The translations under genes were made by a program, and so were the position numbers. This document shows positions 36,501-53,239 of a stretch of 64,000 nt of DNA, piece by piece. The stretch is from Datnioides undecimradiatus (lineage: Eukaryota; Chordata; Actinopteri; Lobotiformes; Datnioididae). Where the stretch lies: the NCBI GenBank assembly GCA_008933995.1, contig WARS01000051.1, forward strand, positions 2,914,001 through 2,978,000, in the 5' to 3' direction. The number at the start of each line of letters is the position of its first letter. Within the stretch, counting starts at the first letter, position 1. The notes below the pieces were generated by a model that saw only the letters and a list, made by a program, of their open reading frames with translations, was not told the DNA's origin and did no database searches.

Positions 36501-39500
36501 ATTTAGAGTTCTGTACTCTATACTCTCTACACACTGTGCTAAAAAGCAGAGAAACCTTTAAGTTACAAGGCAACAGATTTGTAAAATTACATTGAGTTGA
36601 TTTGATTATTATGATTTGTTAAGTTTAAGCTAAGTTGAAGTGTTTAAGCTTTGAGCTTAACTAAAATTGAATGTTTAAGCTTATAAATGAAAATAATATT
36701 CCTCCCTGTGTGTTAACTTATAGTTACTCAAACCTGTATGCCTTGCATTATAGACTGTCTTGTCTTGGTATCTATCTTTTTTTAAATTTTACTTCAATGT
36801 GTCAGGTTTTTAATTGCCATGGCAACTTTTGCTATGTCACAATAAGTCAGGCAACAGTGTTCCGCAGATGGGACAGCTTAACAACCTTACACAATACAGC
36901 CCAGAGTGGACATCACGGGCCTTATGACTAATAATAAGTCAAGAGAAGATCAATAGAATATTTAATCAACTGAACGTGTGCTTATATAAAATTATAGTAG
37001 TTTAACAATTCAAACCTGAAACTATATAAATAAAGAAATAAATAAATACATACATACATAGAAATTCAGGATTTAAATTAATGGTAAAAAACACAAAAGG
37101 GAATAAATTGTCATCAAAATATGATTTATGAAATTTTTTTTACCCTGAATTATAAGCAAATGAAAATGCAAGGAGAAGATGCACAAACGTCCACAAACCT
37201 CAAAGCTACAGAAGTCAACAGAACGTATTAAAACCAGTTAGCTAAAGTCTGCAAAAGGCAGGAGCCAGTTACTTGTGAACCCTGTGCTGTGACCTTGTGA
37301 GAACACAAGGAGAACGCTTGTGTTTCGCTGTGTGTGTTGCACGGCAGATCGCAGGTCAGAGAGACGATAACACGACGCAGTCTCTCTTGCCCGTGGACGA
37401 TGAGGACGACACAGTGATAACATGTCACTTCTGTCCAGTGTGCCAGCAGCAGCAGCAGCTAAAATTAGCAGCCTGTTTTTTTACCAGTTAGTGTGCTGAT
37501 GCAAACATTTCCCAATATATTTAGCTCAATCTTGGGTTCCTAGATCTACAGATTGTGTGTCTTTTCCTTCTTTATGAATCATAGCCATGACTTTCACATC
37601 CTCTTTCCCATCATCATCCTTCCTGTCTGTTTTATCTCACTGGTTATTTATACATTTCCAGCTAATTGCTGAACACACAGTCACAGTTTCATGTCTTCTG
37701 GATTTTAGGATAGTGTTCTCAGAGTTGGTCAGGACAATAATAATAGGAACCAGTCCGTAATGCGAGCAGGGACATGTGGAAGGTCATTTAAAAGGAGTCA
37801 CCATCACACAGTTGGTCAAGGCTTCAGGTTCTGCACTCGTGCTTGAGCTACAGTCACTCGGGCCAATGAGCGTCTCATGATGAATTCACTGGAAGCTACA
37901 GAGGGCGTTTAGATGCAGTGAGAAGAAACTGTTCATTTTGAAACCAATGGCGATGCTATCAGCATCTGCAGGTGTTTCTCAATGCTCCTCTCCTGGACTG
38001 GATTCAGCCGGTTTCTGTCGAGGGAAGATGGCCTGTGAGAGACAGATGATTCAGCCAATCCCATGCCTGCCCTTGTCATGATGGCTATAAAGCAATGACA
38101 CCATCCAGATCGAACTCTTCAGTGAACTCGCTCTTCTTCTTTGTTATTTGCAAACTAGTATTGATTGCTTCTTCACAGAGACACATGCCTTGGGTCCTGT
38201 GCTGATCTATATGTGTTTGTAGCAGGAGCATCAGCAATGATATAACCTGGAAATGCTAGAGGGGCAGGGAAGGTTAAAACGTCGTAACAAAGAACAATAT
38301 TCCTAGAAAATGCCAGATATTACAACCAAAACATTGCACCCTTACCATGTCTTTTTTCACCACCAGTATTAGTGGCGTCAATGAGACACTTGTTTCTCTC
38401 TCACCAGCGTGTGGGATCGGCTTCTACAAACCAGCCAATGACAGCGGAAGATGCCGGCTGTGTCCGCCGAATAGCAAGACGCACAGGGAGGGATCAGAGA
38501 CGTGTGACTGTCTGCAGGGTTTCAGCCGCCTGCCGACCGACCCTGGTGACCTCGGCTGCACCAGTAAGAAACACTGAGTGGGCTACTGAGTTAAACTAAT
38601 GCGTGTGACTGGACCTAGAACCTTAAGGGGAATTGTCAACTCTTTCATGCCCCCCACTGATGGTAACTGTGGCAGAAACAAATGGATGTCACTGTCTCAT
38701 GTCTTGTATTTTTAAATCACCAGGGTAATTCCACCTTCCACCTGTATACCCTAATCATATTTGATCCTATATAGATAATACATATTCATAAATAGCCATA
38801 ATCAAAGAGTTAAGCGTAAGCAGTTTTCTCATTCTCTGTCTTGTCCCCCACAGAGCCACCCTCTGCCCCTGTGAATCTAACAGCCCATTACCACAATGGC
38901 TCCATGCTGGTAATGACATGGGACCCTCCTCACGACCGGGGAGGCAGACCGGAAGTGACGTATCGCACCAAGTGTGAGATGAAGGCAGAGGCTGGGAGTC
39001 AGTGGGAGGCATGTGGTGATGATGTGGTTTTCCTGCCGGGCTCAGTAAGACTGACCCACACATCAGTCAGCATCACAGGACTGAGCCCGGAGCACGACTA
39101 CAGACTGTCAGTGCAAGCCTGGAATGATATATCCACCCAGCAGGGAGCGCCGCCTTCATCCACCGCTGCCGTTACTATTCATAGATGTATGTAAAGTCAA
39201 CGAGATGATGTCACCGTATTAGACAGTCAACCAGTCTTAGATAGCAGACACGAAAGCTGCACATCCTCAATAGGAGGAAGACAGCTGAGGGACCGAGGGT
39301 TCAGTTCTGGTTTCAAACGTTCTGCGTGTAACTTCCAGAAAACTTCCTCTGTCATCAGTGACTGGCTGTTCATTGAGCTGCAGTCAGCGTCCTGTTGCAT
39401 GCACTCGCACTCTGTGGGCACAGGCAAGCATCATTCCAGGCACCGGCCAGCAGTGTTGCCACATACACAAGACTGAACATGAAATGATTCAGTTTGATTT

Positions 39501-42500
39501 GATTTGATTTGATTTGGCTTCGTGTCACTAACTGGCTTGATGTTTGCAGCCGATGCCACAAAACGACCAGCGTCAGATCTATGCCATGCACCGAAGCCTC
39601 AGCCAGCCCAGCAGTAATGTTAGCAAACAACAGTTAGCAGGGGCTTTTCTACACTGCACTCATCTTGCATTTGTTCCATTATAATTGTAGCTGAAAAAGT
39701 AATTTTGCAAAAGGCAATTTAGTCAGTTTACCAGTTACACCGCAGCCCCGGGAGTCTGGATGAATTAGCTGAAATTACTCATTCAAGACAGTATTTACTC
39801 CAGTGTCTGGCTAGCAATTTGACAACGGTTACAAACATGTAAGCTGACATTAGCCAGATAAAACTACAATATCAATCAATCAAAGAGTTAATTGAGTTTA
39901 TTTGTCATATGTAATCATGCAAGATACAAGCACGGTTAAATGTAACTGAGCAAGTTCTTTCAATCCATTATCAGGAAAAATGAATTAATAAAAATGTTGA
40001 ATAGGCTAAAGTGGTGTTTTATTTCTGAGCCCCGTCAAACTCTTCTGCTTCCCTTACAGGGAAAGTTCCTCCCGCGGCCTATACAATTCCCCAGCCTCCA
40101 ATGACACCTGCCCCTCAGCATCAGAGTCGCTATTTCTCGTGGGTGACACTGTGTCTTTTGTTTGGCGCCCTGCTGCTCATGGCTGTTGTCCCACTGGCTG
40201 TCTGCGCCCTGCGGCGCAACTACTCCAAGCTCAGGTATATCCCACTTCCGTTTCTGTGCCCTACTGCTTTCAATTCACTGTCAGGGAAATCCCGAGTTCT
40301 CATATGAATCACAAAAGATGCAAATGACAAACATCGCCATGTATTTTCCTTTTTGATCATGACAATACACCACCACTTTTAGACAGTTATCAAGGTGAAA
40401 CATGGGACATGTGTAGATTTGTAATAATAATAATTATTGGAATTTCTATTCTTATTTAAAGTTGCATAAAACGACTAAAGGCCAAAGACAAAAAAGAATG
40501 GACGATCGTTTTATATATTTCAAAATGTCAATATAGGTCATTTAAAAAAAATGATCAGAGGCGTTATCAACATTATCAGTATTAACTGGAGGTGCAATTG
40601 ATATCTGAGTGGTGACTAAACTGAAGACTAATTACTGATACTGTGTGAAAATGATCATTTCTCTACAGGTCTGACCAGGAAGTGGGGCTTTTGCCACTGA
40701 ACGCAGAAATTTCCTACCGACGTCCACTGGAAGTGGAGGCTGCACCTCAGCAGGCCAACAGTCAGTCTCACGTTATTATTTTATTCCATCATCTCTATCC
40801 CATATTCAGTAATACTGCATGTACACATTATTTTAACACAAACAAGAAGCTGATTTTAACACAACAAGACTTTGTGTTTTTTCAGCGGTGGAAGGTGTGG
40901 CCCAGCTGTTGGAAGGGATCAGCAGCAGGCTGCTTGCCAGTCTTAAGGAGGTCCTGGTAGAGAGAGACATGCTCACCTTAGGCAAGGAACTTGGCAAAGG
41001 TCAGTTCATGATTACTTACCAGCGACAATCTTTTTCTCAGTGTCATAATGGACCAAGGGTTTGCAAACTCTCAGTAAAGTGGATAATGTTGTTGTCTTCT
41101 GCTAAAACCTATGAGTCACTTGGTAACATTCAGTGCCTATGCAAAAACTAGAAAAGGAAAACAGAAGTAAGAGTGTGGAGATTGGCATTGTGGAAGGGCA
41201 CGTGGGGCATTTGACTTCTACTATGACTTTTTATTATGTTCTCTGACTTTTTATTATGTTCTCTAATGACAACTAGAACACTCCAGGTAGTGGAAACAAG
41301 GGACTTTGTTAACCAATTGCAAAAGCTCAGTCAGCAGCCAGGACCAAGGAACAACAAGCAAGAGGATGTTAAGTTAGGATACGAAAGAATCTCTTCAATG
41401 TAACATTCGGGCCAGACCATGTTGGACCTCAAAAGTTAAAGAACATTAAAATCAATCCTGAATTCTTGGTCAAATAGTTTCAGACATCAACATCAAACAT
41501 CATAACTAAAGTGCCTGGGTGTTAAAGTGATTGATGACAGTCAGCCGTGTTTTTGTTCTGCAGGGGAGTTTGGCTCAGTCTATGAAGGGATCTTTACCCC
41601 ACAAGAAGGTGTGGACATTAAGGTGGCCGTGAAGACCATGAGAGGTGAGTGCTGACACTCATGCCCTTTATCAGAGCTCAACTCTGCTGCTTCCTAATTA
41701 TTTCTTTTTCTCTGTCCCAAACATTTAGTTGGAATCCACAGCCACGAAGACCTGCATGAGTTTCTACGAGAGGCGGAGACCATGAAGAACTTCCATCATG
41801 AAAATGTGGTCAGGCTGCTCGGTAAGATATCCCTCCTGATTCACTAGAAAATAGATCAAAGGAAACTGAGACTGCCCAAGAATGACAGAAACAGCTTACT
41901 CAGCAAGTGCCCTGAAATGACACGTTACTTTCATACGATGTCACGACATAATGTGGATTTTCACACGAGACGCTGCCATTCCTTTCTAGCTGCAAACACT
42001 ATTTTCAAAAGTATGACTGTAATTATTCCATAACCTTACAGCTTCAGTGTGGAACCTTAAAAATGACATTTGTTCCATTCCAGCCAAAGAGTTCACACGA
42101 TGCTGATTCAGCCTATCCACATAAATCTCTCTGTGCTTTAAATAGTTTTAAATCTGGTGTGACATTCCCACTTTGGAGCACTTCAGTTAGGACTGGTTCC
42201 CCATAGCTGATGGGGAGGGCAACTGTTGGCTACAGCATCCAGTAGAGCGTTAATGTAATTACTCTTACTTGCCAGAAGGGGGAGACAAAAGTCCTGCACG
42301 ATAGCTTTAATCTCTCATTCTTGTACCTGTGATGGTGAAGATCACTTGACCTTGTCTGTCCCCAGACTTAGTAATCTTGTAAAGATGTGTATGTGTTTCT
42401 ATGCAGGGGTCACTTTACAGAGAGAGCAGGACTCTTCTCTGCCGGTTCCTCTGGTCATCCTGCCCTATATGAAACATGGAGACCTGCGCCGCTTCCTCAT

Positions 42501-44497
42501 TGGTACGCGCTATGGTGACATTCCCATGGTAAGACACAGTCAGCACATGCATGTACAAAAATGGGGCTTATTATATGCTGTTCCTCTCCCGGGCTCATTT
42601 CATTCTTTGCTGTCCACCCTGATGCCGACGTATATAAAGTATAAAATAGAATAAACAGAGAAATGCAATCAATAAAAAAAACACAATAGTAAAAATACAA
42701 TAGAAAACTATGATATTTACAAAAGTGTCTGATGTGCAGTGTGCAATGAATGGATGGAATGCAGCACAGTAATGTATGTAATGTAATGTACAGCACAGAA
42801 TACACCAATTTCTCCTCTCTTCCAGTTTGTGCCCCATCAGAGTCTCCTGCGCTTCATGATCGACATTGCTGCAGGGATGGACTATCTGAGCTCACGAGGG
42901 TTCCTGCATAGAGACCTCGCTGCCCGCAACTGCATGTGAGTCCATCAGAGGGAGACAGTGAGAGGAGGGAGTTTGAAATCAAGGACTCCTTGTTCATATA
43001 AGACTGTGTCTCTGTCCTCAGCTATTGGTATTCTACCATGGTATGTATCTGGGAAGGAAGCTGCTTAAAATTTCAATAAAGCAGACAGAGAGACTCAGAG
43101 GAGACGACGTGTGTGTTGGCAGGAAATTCAAAAAAACAGTGTGTCAGAACTTCCATTTTGTTATTTGATCTGACTCCAGAGCTTGGTGCCTTGCCTGTGA
43201 TGATTACGCAAACGCACTTTTAATTTTTTTCTCTTTGTCCACAGGCTAGGTGATGACTTCAGCGTGTGCGTGGCTGACTTCGGCCTGTCCAAGAACATCT
43301 ACAGCAGCAGTTATTATCGTCAGAAAGTAGCTATCCGTTTGCCAATCAAGTGGATGGCCATTGAGAGCCTGTCTGAGTCTGTCTACACCACAAAAAGTGA
43401 TGTGGTAAGTTCAGTTTTCTGTGGAACATCACTTTACAGTGGGGAGGAAGTACAGTTCTATGAGAACTCTTACATCTGATACAGCTTTAAAATACAGGTT
43501 AGATTCTGATTTACATTCAGTGAATGTCTGAATTTGTACATTGTATACGCTATAAGGCTATGATCTCTTGTCTCTGTCCTCTCAGTGGTCATTCGGGATA
43601 ACCATGTGGGAGATTGTGTCCCGGGGAAGGACTCCTTATCCTGGAGTTCACAACCACGAGCTGCTTGACCTGCTGATGCTTGGACATAGGCTCAAACCAC
43701 CTGAGGACTGTGACCCCAAACTGTAAGTTCCTGTGCTTATTCTGGGACATTTGCCATATTATATATTTGATGAAATTAGGTATTTATTGATTTGACTGAC
43801 CATTGTCATCATCTAATTATAATTATTTCACGTACACAACTGAGGGTGGCTGTGGCCCGGGTGTAGAGTGGGTCGTCCACCCATCAAATTATCCTCTCAG
43901 CTGCATGTCAAAGTGTCCTTGGGCAAGACACTGAGCCCTAAATTGCTCCAGATGGCTGTTCTATCAGTGTGAATAAGTCTATGAATGTTAGTTACTACTA
44001 CATACCACTGATTGATCTGTACCCGTACTGTATGAATGGGTAAACAATAACCTGTAGTGTAAAGAGCTTTGATAGATCCAAAGACAAGAAAGGCCCTCCA
44101 TGCTCCTCACACTTAACTCTCAGATTTTCATATCTTCAGTATGTGGACTTGCACAGACCTCATACCTCCTCCATCTCCCACCAAACACAGTTATGAAGTC
44201 ATGCAGAGCTGCTGGGATAAGGACCCGACCTGCAGGCCTGGCTTCAGGGACTTGGGCGAGATGCTGAAAGGTCTTCTGTCGGAGCATCCAGAGCTGGAAG
44301 CCAGCTATGAGGCCAACTACATGAACCAGGTCCTTCAGGTCGCTGCTGAGGCTGCCTCTCAGGATCTGCAAACAGACTCTGGGAAAAGATTGGAAAATGA
44401 TTACCTGCCTGCTCCTGTTGGTGCTGCTGCAGTCAGAGATGACGATAAGGAATTAGAGAATGGATACCTTAAATGTATTACTGGCTTTAGCAGTTAA
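33402..44497 (+). CDS. Receptor tyrosine kinase with Eph-type ectodomain and TAM-type kinase, 887 aa
   Basis: Fifteen exons: 33402-33507, 34855-34913, 35340-35958, 38408-38563, 38854-39186, 40060-40234, 40669-40760, 40886-40999, 41564-41644, 41729-41821, 42407-42528, 42826-42935, 43245-43404, 43586-43722, 44191-44497; total 2,664 nt, exactly 888 codons. Domain order: signal peptide (1-~28), Eph ligand-binding-like domain (~36-230), Cys-rich module (~250-315), one FN3 (~315-425), transmembrane helix (~452-474), kinase (~550-820), short tail with two ENxYL motifs. The kinase has all catalytic signatures ([25 protein letters not shown]-equivalent) and TAM hallmarks ([12 protein letters not shown]). 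Eph proteins normally have two FN3, an Eph kinase and a SAM domain; TAM proteins have Ig and FN3 domains. The combination is seen directly; ligand and role are unknown. No stop, frameshift or missing catalytic residue was found, so it looks functional. Confidence 0.87.
34855..35958 (+). CDS. Receptor kinase exons 2-3: Eph ligand-binding-like domain
   Basis: Exon 34855-34913 gives [18 protein letters not shown], the first strand of an Eph ligand-binding domain, joined to [13 protein letters not shown] in exon 35340-35958. The C-terminal half is clearly Eph-like: [29 protein letters not shown], then the beginning of the Cys-rich part (GCACQPGHQ). The middle (about 35400-35560) is poorly conserved: the Cys-containing RDC...CKETFNLYY-type segment used by Eph proteins to hold ephrin is not recognisable, so ephrin binding should not be assumed. 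The two-exon layout of small then large exon resembles Eph genes. Confidence 0.82.
35959..38407 (+). other. Receptor kinase intron 3, 2.4 kb
   Basis: No exon or element recognised. AT-rich with a short TAAA/TACA run near 37023-37063. Open frames here are short and overlap on both strands. Confidence 0.6.
38408..39186 (+). CDS. Receptor kinase exons 4-5: Cys-rich module and single FN3 domain
   Basis: Exon 38408-38563 (156 nt) encodes [20 protein letters not shown] and [14 protein letters not shown], the Eph/TNFR-type Cys-rich repeat. Exon 38854-39186 (333 nt, phase 1-1) encodes one fibronectin type III domain: [55 protein letters not shown]-glycosylation sequons NLT and NGS are present. Exon sizes and phase-1 borders match my recollection of Eph genes. 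Directly after it the sequence goes to the juxtamembrane segment, so the second Eph FN3 is absent. Confidence 0.88.
39187..40059 (+). other. Receptor kinase intron 5
   Basis: No exon recognised; the sequence that would encode a second FN3 was looked for and not found. Contains a (GATTT)5-like run at 39493-39517. Confidence 0.6.
39493..39517. repeat. (GATTT)5 pentanucleotide repeat
   Basis: Consecutive tttgatttgatttgattt units in a receptor-kinase intron. Confidence 0.85.
40060..40760 (+). CDS. Receptor kinase exons 6-7: transmembrane and juxtamembrane
   Basis: Exon 40060-40234 has a Pro-rich stalk ([17 protein letters not shown]) and a hydrophobic helix [20 protein letters not shown] followed by basic RRNYSKLR, giving type I topology. 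Exon 40669-40760 encodes the juxtamembrane segment [20 protein letters not shown]. The twin-tyrosine juxtamembrane motif of Eph receptors (YxDPxTYEDP) is absent. Confidence 0.85.
40886..44497 (+). CDS. Receptor kinase exons 8-15: TAM-type tyrosine kinase domain and tail
   Basis: ATP loop [12 protein letters not shown] spans the junction 40999/41564; catalytic Lys in IKVAVKTMR (41630s); alpha-C Glu in [10 protein letters not shown]; catalytic loop [13 protein letters not shown] (42900-42935); [18 protein letters not shown] with the activation-loop tyrosine pair (about 43270-43320); substrate lobe [42 protein letters not shown](I/L/M)A(I/L)ESL is the accepted hallmark of TAM kinases. The tail (44350-44494) contains [10 protein letters not shown] and ELENGYLKC, two similar candidate SH2-docking sites, and no SAM domain. 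The stop TAA is at 44495-44497. Confidence 0.9.
43844..44100 (+). mobile_element. SINE-like fish repeat in the last receptor-kinase intron
   Basis: Starts ggtggctgtggcccgggtgtagagtgg, a decayed tRNA-like head (A-box-like part; B-box eroded), continues through gtccttgggcaagacactga and aattgctccagatggctgt, and ends tgtaaagagctttgatagatc. The same ordered words occur in reverse at 56138-56376. It ends about 35 nt before the pyrimidine-rich stretch that leads to the last exon, without disrupting the splice site. Confidence 0.7.
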
Positions 44498-44924
44498 GGA
44501 GGGTTGTAACTACTGAAAAGGGGTATTATGGCAGGTTACAAAATGTAAATATGTGTTTAAGTGTCGCTTTTACGAGCTATACCCCTCTATGTATATATAC
44601 AGGTGGTTGTATGGTAAGAGTTGTGCATCTGTCTGAAAACTGAAAATGTCTGTTACTGGTTGAGGTACTTAGGTGTATTGAAGTCCATTTCTGTTGGCAA
44701 TAGGGAAAACTACCCTGCTAACATTGAATATTACCATAAAAAGAAAAAGAAAAAAATACTAATGTAAAATAAGATTTTTGGTACTTTGCAACCTGGACCC
44801 AATTTTACCACTTTAATGTGTGAATTACTGATGGATATCTTAGCTTACTGATATTGAGCTGACTGTTGACAGGTATGTATATAGTATTGTTTCCACATCA
44901 TACAGCCATACGCGCTTGAATAAA
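44498..44924 (+). other. Receptor kinase 3' untranslated region
   Basis: About 430 nt of AT-rich sequence from the stop codon to the poly(A) signal. No other feature. Confidence 0.65.
44919..44924 (+). terminator. Polyadenylation signal AATAAA of the receptor kinase
   Basis: Canonical AATAAA in cttgaataaaagac, followed by T/GT-rich sequence (ttttttgtaaaatgttgt). It is only about 100 bp before the first promoter motif of rab1b. Confidence 0.75.
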
Positions 44925-45019
44925 AGACTTTTTTGTAAAATGTTGTATCCCATTTTGTTGCGAATGCAGGCTCTTATATGGTGTATAGGTGTTTTAAATC
45001 AACACTTTGCTAAAAATGA

Positions 45020-45125
45020 ACTACAAGTCCCAGCGCCGCTATTTCTAGACTTGTCTGGATTTCTGAGTAGTGACACGTCACCGTACGTCACCCTACGTCA
45101 CTACCGCACCTGCGCAGCCATCTTG
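45020..45125 (+). promoter_or_regulatory. rab1b: rab1b housekeeping promoter: ZNF143, triple CRE-like, NRF1-like and YY1 motifs
   Basis: ACTACAAGTCCCAGC at 45020-45034 matches the ZNF143/THAP11 site. Three ACGTCA CRE-like half-sites sit at 45075-45080, 45085-45090 and 45095-45100, exactly 10 bp apart. A TGCGCA (NRF1-like) at 45111-45116 overlaps into gccatcttg (45117-45125), the reverse form of the YY1 consensus often found at start sites. No TATA box is seen. The block is 270 bp before the Rab1 start codon. Motif assignments are from known consensus sequences; activity is inferred. Confidence 0.65.
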
Positions 45126-45392
45126 AACCTCTAACAAGCAACGGACAGAGAAAGGCAGAAAAAGAAGGAAAATACAACACCCTTGCCCGACGGAACAGGG
45201 ATATGTCCGGTAGAATTAAGTATACATGAAACAGTAAAGGTTGGATACAGTCGGGCCAGGAACGGTAACGGAGACGGTTAAAGAGTCTTCTAAGTGCCTC
45301 GGATACCCGGACCTAACGTTACAAGTCATCTTTTTTCACCGGAGGAAGGAAGAGCCGAGTCGCCGACAGAAAAACACATTCAGAGTGAAACC

Positions 45393-51284
<5,892 letters not shown>

Positions 51285-51348
51285 AGGACCCCTCCCCCAC
51301 CATCCCAGCCATCACCTCCACCATCTCCACTTTCTTATCCTTCTGTAT

Positions 51349-51365
51349 CCCCCCCCCCCCCCCCC
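51349..51365. repeat. C17 homopolymer
   Basis: Seventeen consecutive C after gtat, shortly downstream of the rab1b stop codon. Prone to slippage and to sequencing error in length. Confidence 0.95.
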
Positions 51366-53211
51366 GTCATTTCTGCCACTCCCACAGCCCACCAGTCCTC
51401 CATAACAACCTGTAACCTAAACCCAACTCCCTCACTCCCCCTCAGCCTGCCCGGAGATCCAGGGCAGGTTGGCCAAACAAAGGACATGAGTGTAGGAGTG
51501 TTCAGATCAGAGGGGTTAGTTCAGGCCTGCGCACTCGCACAACAGCAGAGAGGAGAAAGCAGCCAGTCTGTGAGGGAGGGACAGAGACGGACACCGGGGC
51601 ACCTTTTCCCGTTTGCCAAGAGGACAAAAACAACCGATTTGAAGGAATGAGACAGTGGAAGATTACAGTAGGTTTGGATATCAGTGAGCTTATTTCTGGA
51701 CACACACACAGAGTAGTGGGGTGGCAGGGGTTAAAAAAGATTCAAGCCTTTTGGCTAAATACTCTTCTCCCCAGGCTTCGTCTGTCTTTGCTGATCTCAT
51801 TGTGTGGCAAGCCCTGCACTTTCCCCGTCCCAAAACTTAATTACTATCGAAAACACACACTCACACAGGTGCAGCGTGCTGAGTCACACGCTGTAGATGC
51901 TCAGCACACAGCAGAAAGTCCTCCTAAATGGCAGCCTATAGTGAGTCATCATTGCCATTAATTGATCCAGGGAAAGCCCCTTCAGTTAGTGTCCTCTCCC
52001 TCCATCTGTCCTCTTCCTCAGCCTCCACTCTCACTCTCTGGCTCTCTTGGATAAAACTGCGTCCATTCATGGCCACTCAAGTCTTTCCATTGACTTTGTA
52101 TGCAACTGTGCCCGATTTGAAATTCACCTCGCGTTCTCTCTGAACATACCTTTACGGTCTCAGTATGCTTCAGACATACTAGGAGGTGCTGTACAGGAGT
52201 AGCCGTGTGAAGAAAGGGGAAAGAGAACTCTTCACACATAGCCAGCTGCTGCATCAACTGAGCAAGGGCGTTGAGTTGGAGTTATGAAATTAGCCTGATG
52301 CAGTCTCGCAGCTCCTCCATGAAGCATACTGAAGCCTCTCGTGCCTGGCCACCTCAGAAAGTGGCAAAGCAATTTTATTTCGCATTGTCGCGAAACAAGC
52401 TAGGTAGCATAGTGACTGGTTGTGGGGCGAGTTGGAAAGCTGCTGAGCTAACATCTAACCAGTCAACAAGCCAGCCTGGTCACTAATGGCGGGATTACAC
52501 AGTTCTCTCAAGAGATTATCCCCACTGTACCATGGACCCCAGGATGACACAACACAGCTCATTAGTCAGAGCTCCCAAGATGCCACACGATTGGTCAGTG
52601 GCACAGATTCACCTGTCAAATTCACCAAAGTCGAGCAACAGAAATGCTTTGTGCAGATTTAATGTCCTGCAGGCTCCATCCATACAAGCTGGTTTCCATG
52701 GTTGCTGGTCTAAATGCTCGTGTGACTGGGCGTCTTGGGTGGCTAATGAGATCACTTAACCAAGGGTTTCTTTACCCTGCTCAATACATGCAGAGGAAGT
52801 AGACAACTGATTGGGCCAGTTGATTCCACAGCAGGGATGGAGGAGGAACTGCAATATGAGGAATCATTTCATATGGGAGAGAAATCAGTGTGACGTACAG
52901 CACAGTGACTTCCTGGAATGACACTACCTGTACAGTCTAAGGGCAGGTAATGCTGTACACAGATGAAGAGGCATAACAAAAGTGAGGGGGGGGGGTGACT
53001 GACAAACAAAGCAGTTGGCAATATTCTGCATTGATCTTACAATTACTGTTTTATTATCGTTGTGCTTCTCTTGTTTTTTATTCTCTCTTTTAAAATGATG
53101 ATGACAGCTTGTACACTTAGCTTAAACTCATGTTGGTATGTGACTGGTAGGTTGTAGGTCATTTCAGTCTTGCTTGTTTGCAGATGAAACTGAGGTAGAG
53201 ATGCGGCGCGC

Positions 53212-53239
53212 GTGTGTGTGTGTGTGTGTGTGTGTGTGT
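53212..53239. repeat. (GT)14 microsatellite
   Basis: GT run preceded by cggcgcgc. Confidence 0.95.

Noticed and set aside
36000-38300. tRNA or other structural RNA genes in the large receptor intron
   Set aside because: No cloverleaf-compatible A/B box pair with flanking complement was seen.
39187-40059. A hidden exon for the second FN3 of an Eph receptor
   Set aside because: No FN3 motif in any frame, and the flanking exons already join in phase 1.
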